Shown: positions 50,392-58,600 of the stretch, one piece after another
Layout: the number at the start of each line of letters is the position of its first letter
Position numbering within the stretch: position 1 is the first letter of the stretch
Source: Microbacterium imperiale
GTDB taxonomy: Bacteria > Actinomycetota > Actinomycetes > Actinomycetales > Microbacteriaceae
Assembly (NCBI RefSeq): GCF_017876655.1
Contig: NZ_JAGIOK010000001.1
Location: forward strand, 1,364,001-1,428,000
Direction: 5' to 3'
DNA length: 64,000 nt
Program-made: the position numbers and the translations under genes
The notes under the pieces: generated by a model
What the model was told of the DNA's origin: nothing
Databases searched by the model: none
What the model saw: the letters and a program-made list of their open reading frames with translations, nothing else

Positions 50392-51873
50392 TCAGCTCGC
50401 CGACCACGCCCCCGCGAGCGCGTTGTGGAGAGCGGATGCCGCGATCCCGGCGTCATCCGATGCGATGATGCCGTCGCCCACGACCTGCACCGCTTCGTGG
50501 CCCTTGCCCGCGATGAGCACGGTGTCTTCGGGCAGCGATGACGCGATCGCCGCGCGGATGGCGGACGCCCGGTCGCGGTCGACGACCACGGCCCCGGGTG
50601 CGCGGAAACCGGAGAGCACGTCGGCGATGATGGCGTCGCCGTCCTCGTGGTGGACGTCGTCGTCGGTGAGCACGACGACATCGGCGCCGGCTTCGGCGAT
50701 GCGCGCCATCTCGGGCCGTTTGCCCCGATCGCGGTCGCCGGTGCAGCCGAACACGAGCACGAGCCGGCCGCGACGCGACGACAGCGCCTCGAGCGCTTGA
50801 CGCAGCGCGTCGGGAGTGTGCGCATAGTCGACCACGACGAGGGGGCCGCCGGCGTCGGCGCCCACCACCTGCATGCGCCCGGGCACGCGGTCGGTACGGC
50901 CGACCGCGGTCGCGATGTCGGCGGCATCCCTGCCCTGGGCGTGCAGGATGGCGGCGGTCATCGTGAGGTTGTCGACGTTGAACCGGCCGATGAGCGGTGA
51001 GCGCACCTCGATCCGCTCACCGTCGACGTCGAGGGTGAAGTCGGCGCCGTCGGGGCGCAGCCGGATATCGCTCGCGCTCACCTCCGCCGAGCCGAGACCG
51101 CGCGTCGACACCCCGACGCGCCGCAGTCCCCCGGGCACCGAGAGAGAGGCCACGAACGGGTCGTCGACGTTCAGGACGGCCGCGCGGATGCCGGGCAGCG
51201 CGAGGATCCGCCGCTTGGCCTCGCCGTACGCCTCCATCGACGCGTGGTAATCGAGGTGGTCGCGGGTGAGGTTGGTGAACGCGGCGATGTCGAAGCGGCA
51301 TCCGTCGACGCGCCCCTGGATGAGGGCGTGCGAGCTCAGCTCGATTCCCACCGCCTCGGCTCCCGCGCGCCGCACGTCGGCGAGCAGCTCGTGCATGTCG
51401 GTCACCGACGGCGTCGTCAGCGCCGTCTCGGCGAGGGCGCCATGCATGCCCGCTCCGAGCGTCCCGATGCTCGCCGAACCCATGCCCAGGCGGTCCCAGC
51501 TCTGCGCGAGCAGCTGCACCGTCGAGGTCTTGCCGTTCGTGCCCGTCACCCCGACCAGGCTCATGTCGGCCGACGGGCTGCCGGTGTACTCGTCGGCGAG
51601 CGCGCCGATGACGTCCGAGAGATGCGGGATGCCGCGCACCCGCGCGTCCACGTGCGTGACGGAGTCGTCGGTCAGCACGAGCGCGGCGCCGCGCTCGAGC
51701 GCCTGCGTGATGTGATCGCGCACGCGCGCGCCCCGTCCGAGCGCGACGAAGACGTCGCCGTCCTCGACCGTCCGACTGTCGCTTCGCAGCCGACCGGCCC
51801 GAATACGTTCCCCGGCGACCCCCGTCGCCCACCGATCAGGGTCGAGAATCCGACCCTCCCCCGTGTCTTGCAT
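50392..51873 (-). CDS. MurE-like Mur ligase, paralogue 2
   Basis: 493 residues with the same domain order and motifs as paralogue 1: LRSDSRTVEDGDVF, VTGTNGKTST, TTPSVTDMHELL, NLTRDHLDYH, VDYAHTPDALRQAL. It also carries TDDDVHHED at the specificity site. The two differ by scattered substitutions and by the C-terminus (ASALHNALAGAW here). Upstream regions also share sequence around the ATG, so the duplication included the promoter. Both may serve a modified peptidoglycan or a non-wall peptide; the canonical murE is not in the window. GGGGCGGTGC precedes the ATG. Confidence 0.88.
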   Translation of the reverse strand: MQDTGEGRILDPDRWATGVAGERIRAGRLRSDSRTVEDGDVFVALGRGARVRDHITQALERGAALVLTDDSVTHVDARVRGIPHLSDVIGALADEYTGSPSADMSLVGVTGTNGKTSTVQLLAQSWDRLGMGSASIGTLGAGMHGALAETALTTPSVTDMHELLADVRRAGAEAVGIELSSHALIQGRVDGCRFDIAAFTNLTRDHLDYHASMEAYGEAKRRILALPGIRAAVLNVDDPFVASLSVPGGLRRVGVSTRGLGSAEVSASDIRLRPDGADFTLDVDGERIEVRSPLIGRFNVDNLTMTAAILHAQGRDAADIATAVGRTDRVPGRMQVVGADAGGPLVVVDYAHTPDALRQALEALSSRRGRLVLVFGCTGDRDRGKRPEMARIAEAGADVVVLTDDDVHHEDGDAIIADVLSGFRAPGAVVVDRDRASAIRAAIASSLPEDTVLIAGKGHEAVQVVGDGIIASDDAGIAASALHNALAGAWSAS

Positions 51874-51987
51874 GCACCGCCCCATCGCTGCCCTGGGGTC
51901 GATCGTGCCCGTGTGCCGGTCAAAACCGGGTGAAGGACACGATGCGATTCCCGAGGGGCACGGTAGCGCATCCGGGAGGACGGCGGA

Positions 51988-52284
51988 TCAGCCCTGGGGC
52001 TCGGGCACCATCCGCAGGCCGTCGGCGCTGTTGGCCGATTCCATGAGGGCGTCGATCCAACGCGGGTTGATCTGCGGCTGGCGGCTGCCGGCGAACTGGA
52101 ACTGCACCGAGATCGTCGGGTGCAGCCAGAAGTCGCGGCGGCTCGTGCCGTGGGGCGAGCTCGTCTCGAACATCAGCGGCTCGCCGCGGCGCAGCTTGGT
52201 CATGATGACCAGACGCAGGTGCGCGAGAGCGCGGTCGTCCATCTCGACCGAATTAGTCACGTTGTCGTAGAAGAATCTGCCCAC
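51988..52284 (-). CDS. DUF7882-like conserved small protein
   Basis: 98 residues, beginning MGRFFYDNVTNSVEMDDRAL, with WLHPTISVQFQFAGSRQP and ending SADGLRMVPEPQG, the pattern of a small protein family found in Microbacteriaceae. No signal or helices. Function unknown. It is divergent from the PTS operon. Confidence 0.75.
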   Translation of the reverse strand: MGRFFYDNVTNSVEMDDRALAHLRLVIMTKLRRGEPLMFETSSPHGTSRRDFWLHPTISVQFQFAGSRQPQINPRWIDALMESANSADGLRMVPEPQG

Positions 52285-52346
52285 CGCGCCAGCCTAAGCG
52301 GCCTCCGATGGACCGGGGTCGATCAATATGATGCGCGCGCCCCGAA

Positions 52347-52358
52347 TGGGCTATACCA
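52347..52358. promoter_or_regulatory. HutC/UTRA-type operator-like dyad (reverse complement TGGTATAGCCCA)
   Basis: One base from the TGGTATAGACCA form bound by UTRA-domain GntR regulators such as NagR/DasR. It lies 52 bp upstream of the PTS start codon; the likely binder is the UTRA protein encoded at 54870-55616. Confidence 0.6.
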
Positions 52359-52409
52359 TTGCCCGCAAGCTCCATCACCGTCCGCGCCCGCTCCGACGTC
52401 AGGGGAAGC

Positions 52410-54227
52410 ATGCCCACCTTCGAGGACCTCGTCGAGGTCATCACCAACAACCTCTTCGGCCAGGTCGCCGTCCTCATCGGCATCATCGCGATCGTGGGTC
52501 TGGCGCTGCAGCGAAAGCCCGTCGAACAGGTCATCGCCGGCGGCCTGCGGGCGACGATCGGCGTCGTCGTGCTGAACATCGGCGTCGAGATCTTCACGGG
52601 CGGCCTCTCGAGCTTCCAGGTCATCGTCGCCAGCGCGCTGGGCCTCGACCCGCCGGCATCCGACGCCTCGCTGACCGATTTCACCGCCGGGCAGGGATCC
52701 GTCGTGCCCCTCATCATTGCGGGCGGCTTCGTGGTGCACCTCGTGCTGGTGCGGATCTTCCGCGCGGCGCGGTTCGTCTACCTGACGGGCCACCTCATGT
52801 ACTGGATGAGCGTCGTGATCGCCGCGAGCCTCGTCGAGGCGTTCGGCGACGTGAACCGCTGGGTGCTCGCCGGTGTCGGCTCGCTGCTCATCGGCTGCTA
52901 CTGGGTGCTCCAGCCGCTGTGGACCGCGCCGTTGATGCGCCGGGTCATGGGCGACGACGAGGTGGGCCTCGCCCACACCGACTCGACGATCGCGATCGCG
53001 GCCGGGTACGGCGCCCGGGCGCTGCGGCTGGGCGACCCGAAGAAGCACGACTCCGAGAACCTCAAGCTGCCCCGCGCCCTGTCGTTCTTCAAAGACATCA
53101 ACGTCTCGACGGCCTTCGTCATCGGCGTCATCATGCTCATCGCCATCCTCTTCGCCGATCAGGGGATCGTCGCCGAGCAGATGGGCGACGCCACGGTGCT
53201 CCCCTGGGTGTGGGCCCTGCTGCAGGCGCTGCGGTTCGCCGCCGGGATCGCGATCCTCCTGTTCGGCGTGCGCATGTTCCTCTCCGAGATCGTCCCCGCC
53301 TTCAAGGGCCTCTCCGAGCGGGCGCTGCCGGGCGCGAAGCCCGCCCTCGACCTGCCGGTGACCTTCACGCGCGCACCGACCGCGGTCATGATCGGCTTCC
53401 TCGCCTCGACCGTGACGTTCCTCGCGCTCATGGTGCTGTTCGCCGGCGCCGGCTGGTTCGTGCTGGTGCCGCCGATGATCATGCTCTTCTTCGGCGGCGG
53501 CGCCGGCGGCGTCTTCGGCAACGCGGTCGCGGGCTGGCGCGGCGCCGTGTTCGGTGGCGTGCTCAACGGTGTCGTCCTCGCGTTCGGTCAGTGGATCGGC
53601 TGGGGCGTGTGGGGCGGCACCGCGCCCGAGCTGGCGACCCTCGCCGACGCGGACTGGTTCGTCGTCGGCTGGACCCTGCGCGGACTCGGCGGCCTGCTCG
53701 CGCCGCTCGGCACCACCGCGGCGCTGTGGATCCTGGCGGCCGTCGTCGTCGCCGCGACCGTCGCCGTGCTGCTGATCCTCGGTCGCCGCTCCGGCCGCAC
53801 GCCCGAGGCGGCATCCGGCAGCACGTCCGTGACCGCGACCGTCCCGGCATCCGGCACCGCGACCAGCGCCGCGGCCGAAGCGCAGCAGGCGTCGGCCCCC
53901 GTGTCGGCGCCCGCGGCGATGCGGGTGACCGACCGCCCCGAGAATCTGACCGTGCTCGCGGTGTGCGGCGCCGGCATGGGATCGAGCCTCATCCTGCGCA
54001 CGACGGCGCAGCGCGCATTCGAGCAGCTCGGCATCACGGCATCCGTCGACAACACCGACATCGGATCGGCGCGCGGTCAGCGCCCCGATGTCGTCATCGG
54101 CCAGCCGTCGTATCTTTCAGAGGTCGGTGAGATCGCGCCTGTGACCGTCGCCATCACCCACTTCGTGGATGTCTCGCACGTTCGCGAGCAGATCCGCGCG
54201 GGACTCGAGAAGAAGGGATGGCTGTGA
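52410..54227 (+). CDS. Ascorbate-type PTS IIC-IIB fusion
   Basis: 605 residues. An N-terminal UlaA-type IIC with about 11 helices (LVEVITNNLFGQVAVLIG, RFVYLTGHLMYWMSV, PPMIMLFFGGGAGG) is joined by an Ala/Ser linker to a IIB domain with phospho-Cys519 in VCGAGMGSS. It imports and phosphorylates a sugar acid or related polyol. The ATG at 52410 has AGGGGAAG at good distance. It is followed with a 1-bp overlap by the SIS gene. No IIA is in the window. The substrate (ascorbate or another sugar) is not resolved by sequence. Confidence 0.92.
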   Translation: MPTFEDLVEVITNNLFGQVAVLIGIIAIVGLALQRKPVEQVIAGGLRATIGVVVLNIGVEIFTGGLSSFQVIVASALGLDPPASDASLTDFTAGQGSVVPLIIAGGFVVHLVLVRIFRAARFVYLTGHLMYWMSVVIAASLVEAFGDVNRWVLAGVGSLLIGCYWVLQPLWTAPLMRRVMGDDEVGLAHTDSTIAIAAGYGARALRLGDPKKHDSENLKLPRALSFFKDINVSTAFVIGVIMLIAILFADQGIVAEQMGDATVLPWVWALLQALRFAAGIAILLFGVRMFLSEIVPAFKGLSERALPGAKPALDLPVTFTRAPTAVMIGFLASTVTFLALMVLFAGAGWFVLVPPMIMLFFGGGAGGVFGNAVAGWRGAVFGGVLNGVVLAFGQWIGWGVWGGTAPELATLADADWFVVGWTLRGLGGLLAPLGTTAALWILAAVVVAATVAVLLILGRRSGRTPEAASGSTSVTATVPASGTATSAAAEAQQASAPVSAPAAMRVTDRPENLTVLAVCGAGMGSSLILRTTAQRAFEQLGITASVDNTDIGSARGQRPDVVIGQPSYLSEVGEIAPVTVAITHFVDVSHVREQIRAGLEKKGWL

Positions 54228-54919
54228 TGACCAGCCTGGGAGAGTTCGTCGACGGCGTCGGCGAGCGCAATGCCACGCAGATCGATGAGGCGGCACGGGC
54301 GATCGCCGCGACCGCCGCAGCCGGGGGACTCGTCCGCCCCACGGGCGCGGGTCACTCGCTCGCGGCCGTGCTCGAGACGTTCTTCCGGGCGGGCGGGCTC
54401 GCCTTCGTGCGCCCGATCTGGCACCCCCGGATCCTGCCCCTGACGGGGGCGGCGGCCGCGACCTCCGCCGAGCGCGAGGTGGGCCTCGGGGCAGAGGCGG
54501 CGCGCGCCGCGGGCATCGAGGCCATCGACACGGTCATCGTGTTCTCGAACTCCGGCACCAACCCGTTCCCGGTCGAGGTGGCCGAGGCCGGCCAGGCCGC
54601 CGGAGCCACGGTGATCGCGGTGACGTCCCGCCGCTCGAACGAGGCTGCTCCCCGGCGCGCGGCGCACCGCCTCATCGATGTCGCCGACATCGTCATCGAC
54701 ACGGCCGTGCCGCCGGGCGACGCGACGTGGCCGCCCGAGGCGCCCGTCACGGCGCCCGTGTCGAGCCTGGCGACCAACACCGTGTGGACGCTCGTGCTGC
54801 GCCGCGTCTACGAGCTCGCGCCCGAGGCGCCGCGGTGGCGCAGCGCCAACGTGCCGGGCAACGACGAGGTCAACCGCGAACTCTCAGCGCGCTTCGCGGA
54901 GCGGATCCCCGAGCTGTGA
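54227..54919 (+). CDS. SIS-domain sugar-phosphate isomerase-like protein
   Basis: 230 residues. SIS fold with TGAGHSLAAVLE and IVFSNSGTNPFPVE (phosphosugar-binding loop), then TSRRSNEAAPR. These cytoplasmic proteins isomerise or sense ketose/aldose phosphates. The TGATG overlap with the PTS stop shows translational coupling, so it probably acts on the PTS product. ATG 54218 and GTG 54224 are in-frame alternatives. Its 3' end overlaps the GntR gene by 50 bp in the opposite direction. Confidence 0.87.
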   Translation: MTSLGEFVDGVGERNATQIDEAARAIAATAAAGGLVRPTGAGHSLAAVLETFFRAGGLAFVRPIWHPRILPLTGAAAATSAEREVGLGAEAARAAGIEAIDTVIVFSNSGTNPFPVEVAEAGQAAGATVIAVTSRRSNEAAPRRAAHRLIDVADIVIDTAVPPGDATWPPEAPVTAPVSSLATNTVWTLVLRRVYELAPEAPRWRSANVPGNDEVNRELSARFAERIPEL

Positions 54920-55616
54920 TCGGCGCGAGCTGCGCCGACAGCTCGAATCGCGCCGCCGAGTAGGTCGACACCGTCCGCTCGACGACGACGCCCTGCGACT
55001 CGGACGTCCGGATGAGCTCGAGCACGGGAGCGCCGGCGGCCAGGCGCAGGGTCGCCGCGTCGTCGTCGTGCACGATGCCCGCGCGGATCACCTGCTCGCC
55101 GGCGTCGAAGCGCACGTCGTACTCCTCCAGCAGCACCCGGTACAGCGAGTCGGCGGCGAAGTCGTAGCGCTCCAAGCCGGGAAAGGCGTCGGCACGCAGG
55201 TGCGTGCGCTCGATCGCCATGGGCGTGCCGTCGGCCAGGCGCAGCCGCACGAGCACGAGCACCGGATCGCCCGGCGCCATGCCGAAGATGGCCGCCTCTG
55301 CGGCATCCGCTGCGACGGTCTCGAGCCGCAGCACGGTGCTCGAGGGCTCGTGGCCGCGGGCTCGCATGTCTTCGGTGAAGCTCGTCAGCTGCAGCGGCAT
55401 CGAGACGGCGGGCCGTGAGACGAACGTCCCGCGACCGACCTCGCGCGTGAGCAGCCCCTGGCGCACGAGCTCGTCGATCGCGCGCCGGGCCGTCATGCGC
55501 GAGACGCCGGTCTCGTCGGCCAGCTGACGCTCGCTGGGCACGGGCGCGCCGATCGCGGACGAGCCGATGCGCTCGAGGAGCATGTCGGCCAGCTCGCGGT
55601 ATTTGGGCGCGGTCAC
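54870..55616 (-). CDS. GntR-family regulator with UTRA domain (HutC type)
   Basis: 248 residues. N-terminal winged HTH (PSERQLADETGVSRMTARRAI) and a UTRA effector domain (DPVLVLVRLRLADGTPMAIER, VVVERTVSTYSAARFEL) that binds small phosphosugars. It probably represses the facing PTS-SIS operon through the dyad at 52347. GTG 55616 with GGGAAG about 8 nt upstream. It is convergent with SIS, and their ends overlap. Confidence 0.92.
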   Translation of the reverse strand: MTAPKYRELADMLLERIGSSAIGAPVPSERQLADETGVSRMTARRAIDELVRQGLLTREVGRGTFVSRPAVSMPLQLTSFTEDMRARGHEPSSTVLRLETVAADAAEAAIFGMAPGDPVLVLVRLRLADGTPMAIERTHLRADAFPGLERYDFAADSLYRVLLEEYDVRFDAGEQVIRAGIVHDDDAATLRLAAGAPVLELIRTSESQGVVVERTVSTYSAARFELSAQLAPITARGSAPRSALRVRG

Positions 55617-55665
55617 GCTCCGATCTTCCCACCCGCTCCCCCGGGCGCCCTGAACGCGTCGCGGG

Positions 55666-57192
55666 TCAGTGCCCGCCGACCGATCCGGTCAGACGTCCGT
55701 GCAGGGCGGATGCCGTGGCGTTGAGCCCGGCGATCGTCACGGTCTTGCCGTGCCGCTCGTACTTGTTCACGACGGCGTCGAGCGCGGCGACGGTCGAGGC
55801 GTCCCACACGTGCGACCGGCTCATGTCGATCACGACGCGCTCGGGGTCGGCGGCGTAGTCGAACTGCGTCGTCAGGTCGTTGCTCGAGGCGAAGAACAGC
55901 TCGCCGTCGACCGCGTAGTGCGCCGTCGGCACGCCGTCGTCGGTGCGCAGCGACCGCGTCACGGTGACGAAGTGCGCGACGCGGCGGGCGAACATCACCA
56001 TGGCGGCGACGACCCCGAGCACCACGCCGATGGCCAGGTTGTGCGTCCACACCGTCGCGATCACGGTGATCAGCATGACCGCCGTCTCGCTCTTGGGCAT
56101 GCGCCGCAGCGTGCCGGGGCGCACGCTGTGCCAGTCGAAGGTGGCGACCGACACCATGACCATCACCGCGACGAGAGCCGCCATGGGGATGATCGCGACG
56201 ATGTCGCCCAGCACGAGCACGAGGATGAGCAGGAAGACCCCCGCGAGGAAGGTCGAGATGCGGGTGCGCGCACCCGACGCCTTCACGTTGATCATCGTCT
56301 GGCCGATCATCGCGCAGCCGCCCATGCCGCCGAACGCACCCGAGAGGATGTTCGCCGCGCCCTGCCCGAGCGCCTCGCGCGTCTTGCGCGAGTGGGTGTC
56401 GGTGATGTCGTCGACGAGCTTGGCGGTCATGAGCGACTCGAGCAGCCCGACGACCGCCATCGCGAGGGCGTTGGGCGCGATGATCCGCAGCGTCTCGAGC
56501 GTCAGCGGCACGTCCGGGAACAGGAGAGCGGGCAGGCTGTCGGGCAGCTCGCCCTGGTCGCCCACGGTCGGCACCTGCCACCCGAAGGCTACGACCGCCG
56601 CGGTGAGCAGCACGATCGTGACGAGCGGGGCGGGAACCACCCGGGTCAGGCGCGGCATGAACGCGAGGATCAGCAGGCCGACGGCCACGAGCGGCCAGAC
56701 GAGCCACGGGATGCCGTCGCCGAACAGCTGCGGCAGCTGCGCCGTGAAGATGAGGATGGCGAGCGCGTTGACGAAGCCGACCATGACCGAGCGCGGTATG
56801 AATCGCATGAGCTTCGCGATGCCGAGCACCGCCAGGACGATCTGGATGAGACCGCCGAGGATGACGGTGGCGATGAGGTAGTCGACGCCGTGCTCGCGCG
56901 CGACGGGTGCGATGACGAGCGCGATGGCTCCGGTCGCCGCCGTGATCATGGCGGGCCGGCCGCCGAGGAAGGCGATGGCGACGGCCATGACGAACGATGA
57001 GAAGAGACCGAGGCGCGGGTCGACGCCCGCGATGATCGAGAACGCGATCGCCTCGGGGATCAGCGCGAGCGCGACGACGAGACCGGCCAGCACCTCGCGG
57101 GTCAGCAGGCGCGGGCTGCGCAGGGCCTGCAGCACGGTCGGCTCGATGCGGTAGCGCGCGGCGGCGTCACGGCCGGGGATGACAGCGGACAC
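55666..57192 (-). CDS. SulP-family inorganic anion transporter
   Basis: 508 residues. About 12 helices with the SulP signature region (LAGLVVALALIPEAIAF, GVDPRLGLFSSFV) and a C-terminal STAS domain (VDGELFFASSND, VVIDMSRSHVWDASTV). It likely moves sulfate, bicarbonate or another anion. GTG 57192 has GGAGG 4 nt upstream and is chosen over a longer frame that runs into the MerR promoter. It is divergent from merR, which probably controls it. Confidence 0.93.
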   Translation of the reverse strand: MSAVIPGRDAAARYRIEPTVLQALRSPRLLTREVLAGLVVALALIPEAIAFSIIAGVDPRLGLFSSFVMAVAIAFLGGRPAMITAATGAIALVIAPVAREHGVDYLIATVILGGLIQIVLAVLGIAKLMRFIPRSVMVGFVNALAILIFTAQLPQLFGDGIPWLVWPLVAVGLLILAFMPRLTRVVPAPLVTIVLLTAAVVAFGWQVPTVGDQGELPDSLPALLFPDVPLTLETLRIIAPNALAMAVVGLLESLMTAKLVDDITDTHSRKTREALGQGAANILSGAFGGMGGCAMIGQTMINVKASGARTRISTFLAGVFLLILVLVLGDIVAIIPMAALVAVMVMVSVATFDWHSVRPGTLRRMPKSETAVMLITVIATVWTHNLAIGVVLGVVAAMVMFARRVAHFVTVTRSLRTDDGVPTAHYAVDGELFFASSNDLTTQFDYAADPERVVIDMSRSHVWDASTVAALDAVVNKYERHGKTVTIAGLNATASALHGRLTGSVGGH

Positions 57193-57270
57193 GGGGCCTC
57201 CAGACGGGCGCGGATGCCGTCCGCGGGCGGAGAGAATGAGAGGGGCGCGAGAACCGCGCCGAGAGCAAAT

Positions 57271-57280
57271 GTTACGTAAC
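57271..57280. promoter_or_regulatory. Palindrome GTTACGTAAC in the SulP/MerR divergent region
   Basis: Perfect 10-bp dyad 36 bp before the MerR start and about 80 bp before SulP; the adjacent ACGTGAGG adds an imperfect extension. It fits a MerR-family operator within the promoter. Confidence 0.55.
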
Positions 57281-57315
57281 GTGAGGTTTGCTGTCGAATC
57301 GAGGAGGGCGACCGC

Positions 57316-57687
57316 GTGACCGAGGAACGCACGATGCGCATCGGAGAGGTGACCGAGCGCACCGAGCTGTCGTTCCGCACGCTCCGCCACTACGACGAGA
57401 TCGGCCTCGTCACCCCCTCCGCCCGCACCGACGGCGGGTTCCGGCTGTACACCGAGAGCGACGTCAGCCGCATCCTGCTCATCCGCCGGATGAAGCCGCT
57501 GGGCTACAGCCTCGACGAGATGCGCGAGCTGCTGGATGTCGTCGATGCGCTCGCCGCGCGCCCCGGCGACGCCGAGCTGCGCGCGCGACTCGAGACGATC
57601 CGCGCCGAGGCCGCCGAGCGCCGCGCCAAGCTGAGCCGTCAGGTGGCGATGGCCGACGAGTTCCTCGAGCAGCTCACCGACATCTGA
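57316..57687 (+). CDS. MerR-family transcriptional regulator
   Basis: 123 residues. MerR HTH (MRIGEVTERTELSFRTLRHY, then DEIGLVTPSARTDGGFRLY) and a dimerisation helix (IRRMKPLGYSLDEMRELLD). The C-terminal half has no Cys, so metal sensing is unlikely. GTG 57316 with GAGGAGGG about 8 nt upstream; ATG 57334 is the alternative. It is divergent from SulP. Confidence 0.92.
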   Translation: MTEERTMRIGEVTERTELSFRTLRHYDEIGLVTPSARTDGGFRLYTESDVSRILLIRRMKPLGYSLDEMRELLDVVDALAARPGDAELRARLETIRAEAAERRAKLSRQVAMADEFLEQLTDI

Positions 57688-57696
57688 CGGCCGCGC

Positions 57697-57963
57697 TCAC
57701 GCGTATGCGCGATGGACGTGCCACCCGGCTTCGCCGCAGTAGACGTCGAAGACGAACGAGCAGCCCTCCGGGTCGGTGCCCTGGAATCGCCACCCGTACA
57801 GGCCGCGACGGCGGTCATCCGCGACGTCGAGCGACCACACCGAGTCGCGCAGCCTCGTCGGGGTGTCGCTGACCGTCCAGCGCCGGCCCGCGTAGAACAT
57901 GCGGGCGGGGATGTCGTCGACGAGCCAGAGGGTCACGTCGTGCGAGCTCGTCGTATCGGTCAT
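57697..57963 (-). CDS. Small conserved hypothetical protein
   Basis: 88 residues, soluble, rich in Trp/Tyr (TLWLVDDIPARMFYAG, GLYGWRFQG, GWHVHRAYA). I do not recognise the family; the pattern suggests a small beta-barrel. It is convergent with merR 9 bp away. The AT-rich stretch at 57971-58000 upstream is probably its promoter. Confidence 0.62.
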   Translation of the reverse strand: MTDTTSSHDVTLWLVDDIPARMFYAGRRWTVSDTPTRLRDSVWSLDVADDRRRGLYGWRFQGTDPEGCSFVFDVYCGEAGWHVHRAYA

Positions 57964-58121
57964 GGCATCCGAGAATAGAACAAATCTTCGATTGTCTCTA
58001 CCCGCCGGTGGTGAGGCTCACCTTGCCTGCCATACCAGGTGAGCGCTCCCACGGAAAGAGGTGCCTCTCGCGCTCACGCTCCGCAACACTGAACCTGTAG
58101 GGCGCAAGTGCAGGGGGATCC

Positions 58122-58577
58122 ATGGCAGTGCAGGACGAAACGTCATCGGCGGCAGCCGTACTCGACGCGCTTTCGGCGTACGAAGCGGCCGAGGGCGCCA
58201 TCCGGGTCCGCCTGCGCGACTCGATGCTCGTATGCGAGAACGACCTGCTGGCGCTCGAGCAGCTGATCGACGCGCAGGACCGCCACGTCGCGCTCACGCC
58301 GTCGAACATCACGCATGAGCTGGGCATCTCGTCGGCGAGCACGACCGCGATGCTCGACCGCCTCGAACGCGCCGGCTACCTGCGACGCGAGCCGCATCCG
58401 TCCGATCGACGCAAGGTGTTCGTGACGCTCGGCGACCGCCCCATCGAGAACCTGCGACGCTCGGGAACCGACATGCACCACCGCGTCGAGACGGTCATCG
58501 CCGACATGCCGGCCGGGTCGGCGACCCTGCTGGTCGACTTCCTCTCGCGCATGCGCGTCGCCGCCGAAGCCGCCTGA
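58122..58577 (+). CDS. MarR-family transcriptional regulator
   Basis: 151 residues with a winged HTH (LTPSNITHELGISSASTTAML, then RLERAGYLRREPHPSDRRKV, the MarR wing) flanked by dimerisation helices. MarR proteins usually bind a phenolic or other small ligand and repress a nearby gene. The 158-bp space before it (57964-58121) holds an imperfect ACAAATC/GATTGT dyad near 57980. No obvious target gene is adjacent; it converges with the membrane gene. Confidence 0.9.
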   Translation: MAVQDETSSAAAVLDALSAYEAAEGAIRVRLRDSMLVCENDLLALEQLIDAQDRHVALTPSNITHELGISSASTTAMLDRLERAGYLRREPHPSDRRKVFVTLGDRPIENLRRSGTDMHHRVETVIADMPAGSATLLVDFLSRMRVAAEAA

Positions 58578-58600
58578 CCCACCACCCGGCTGAACGGACC

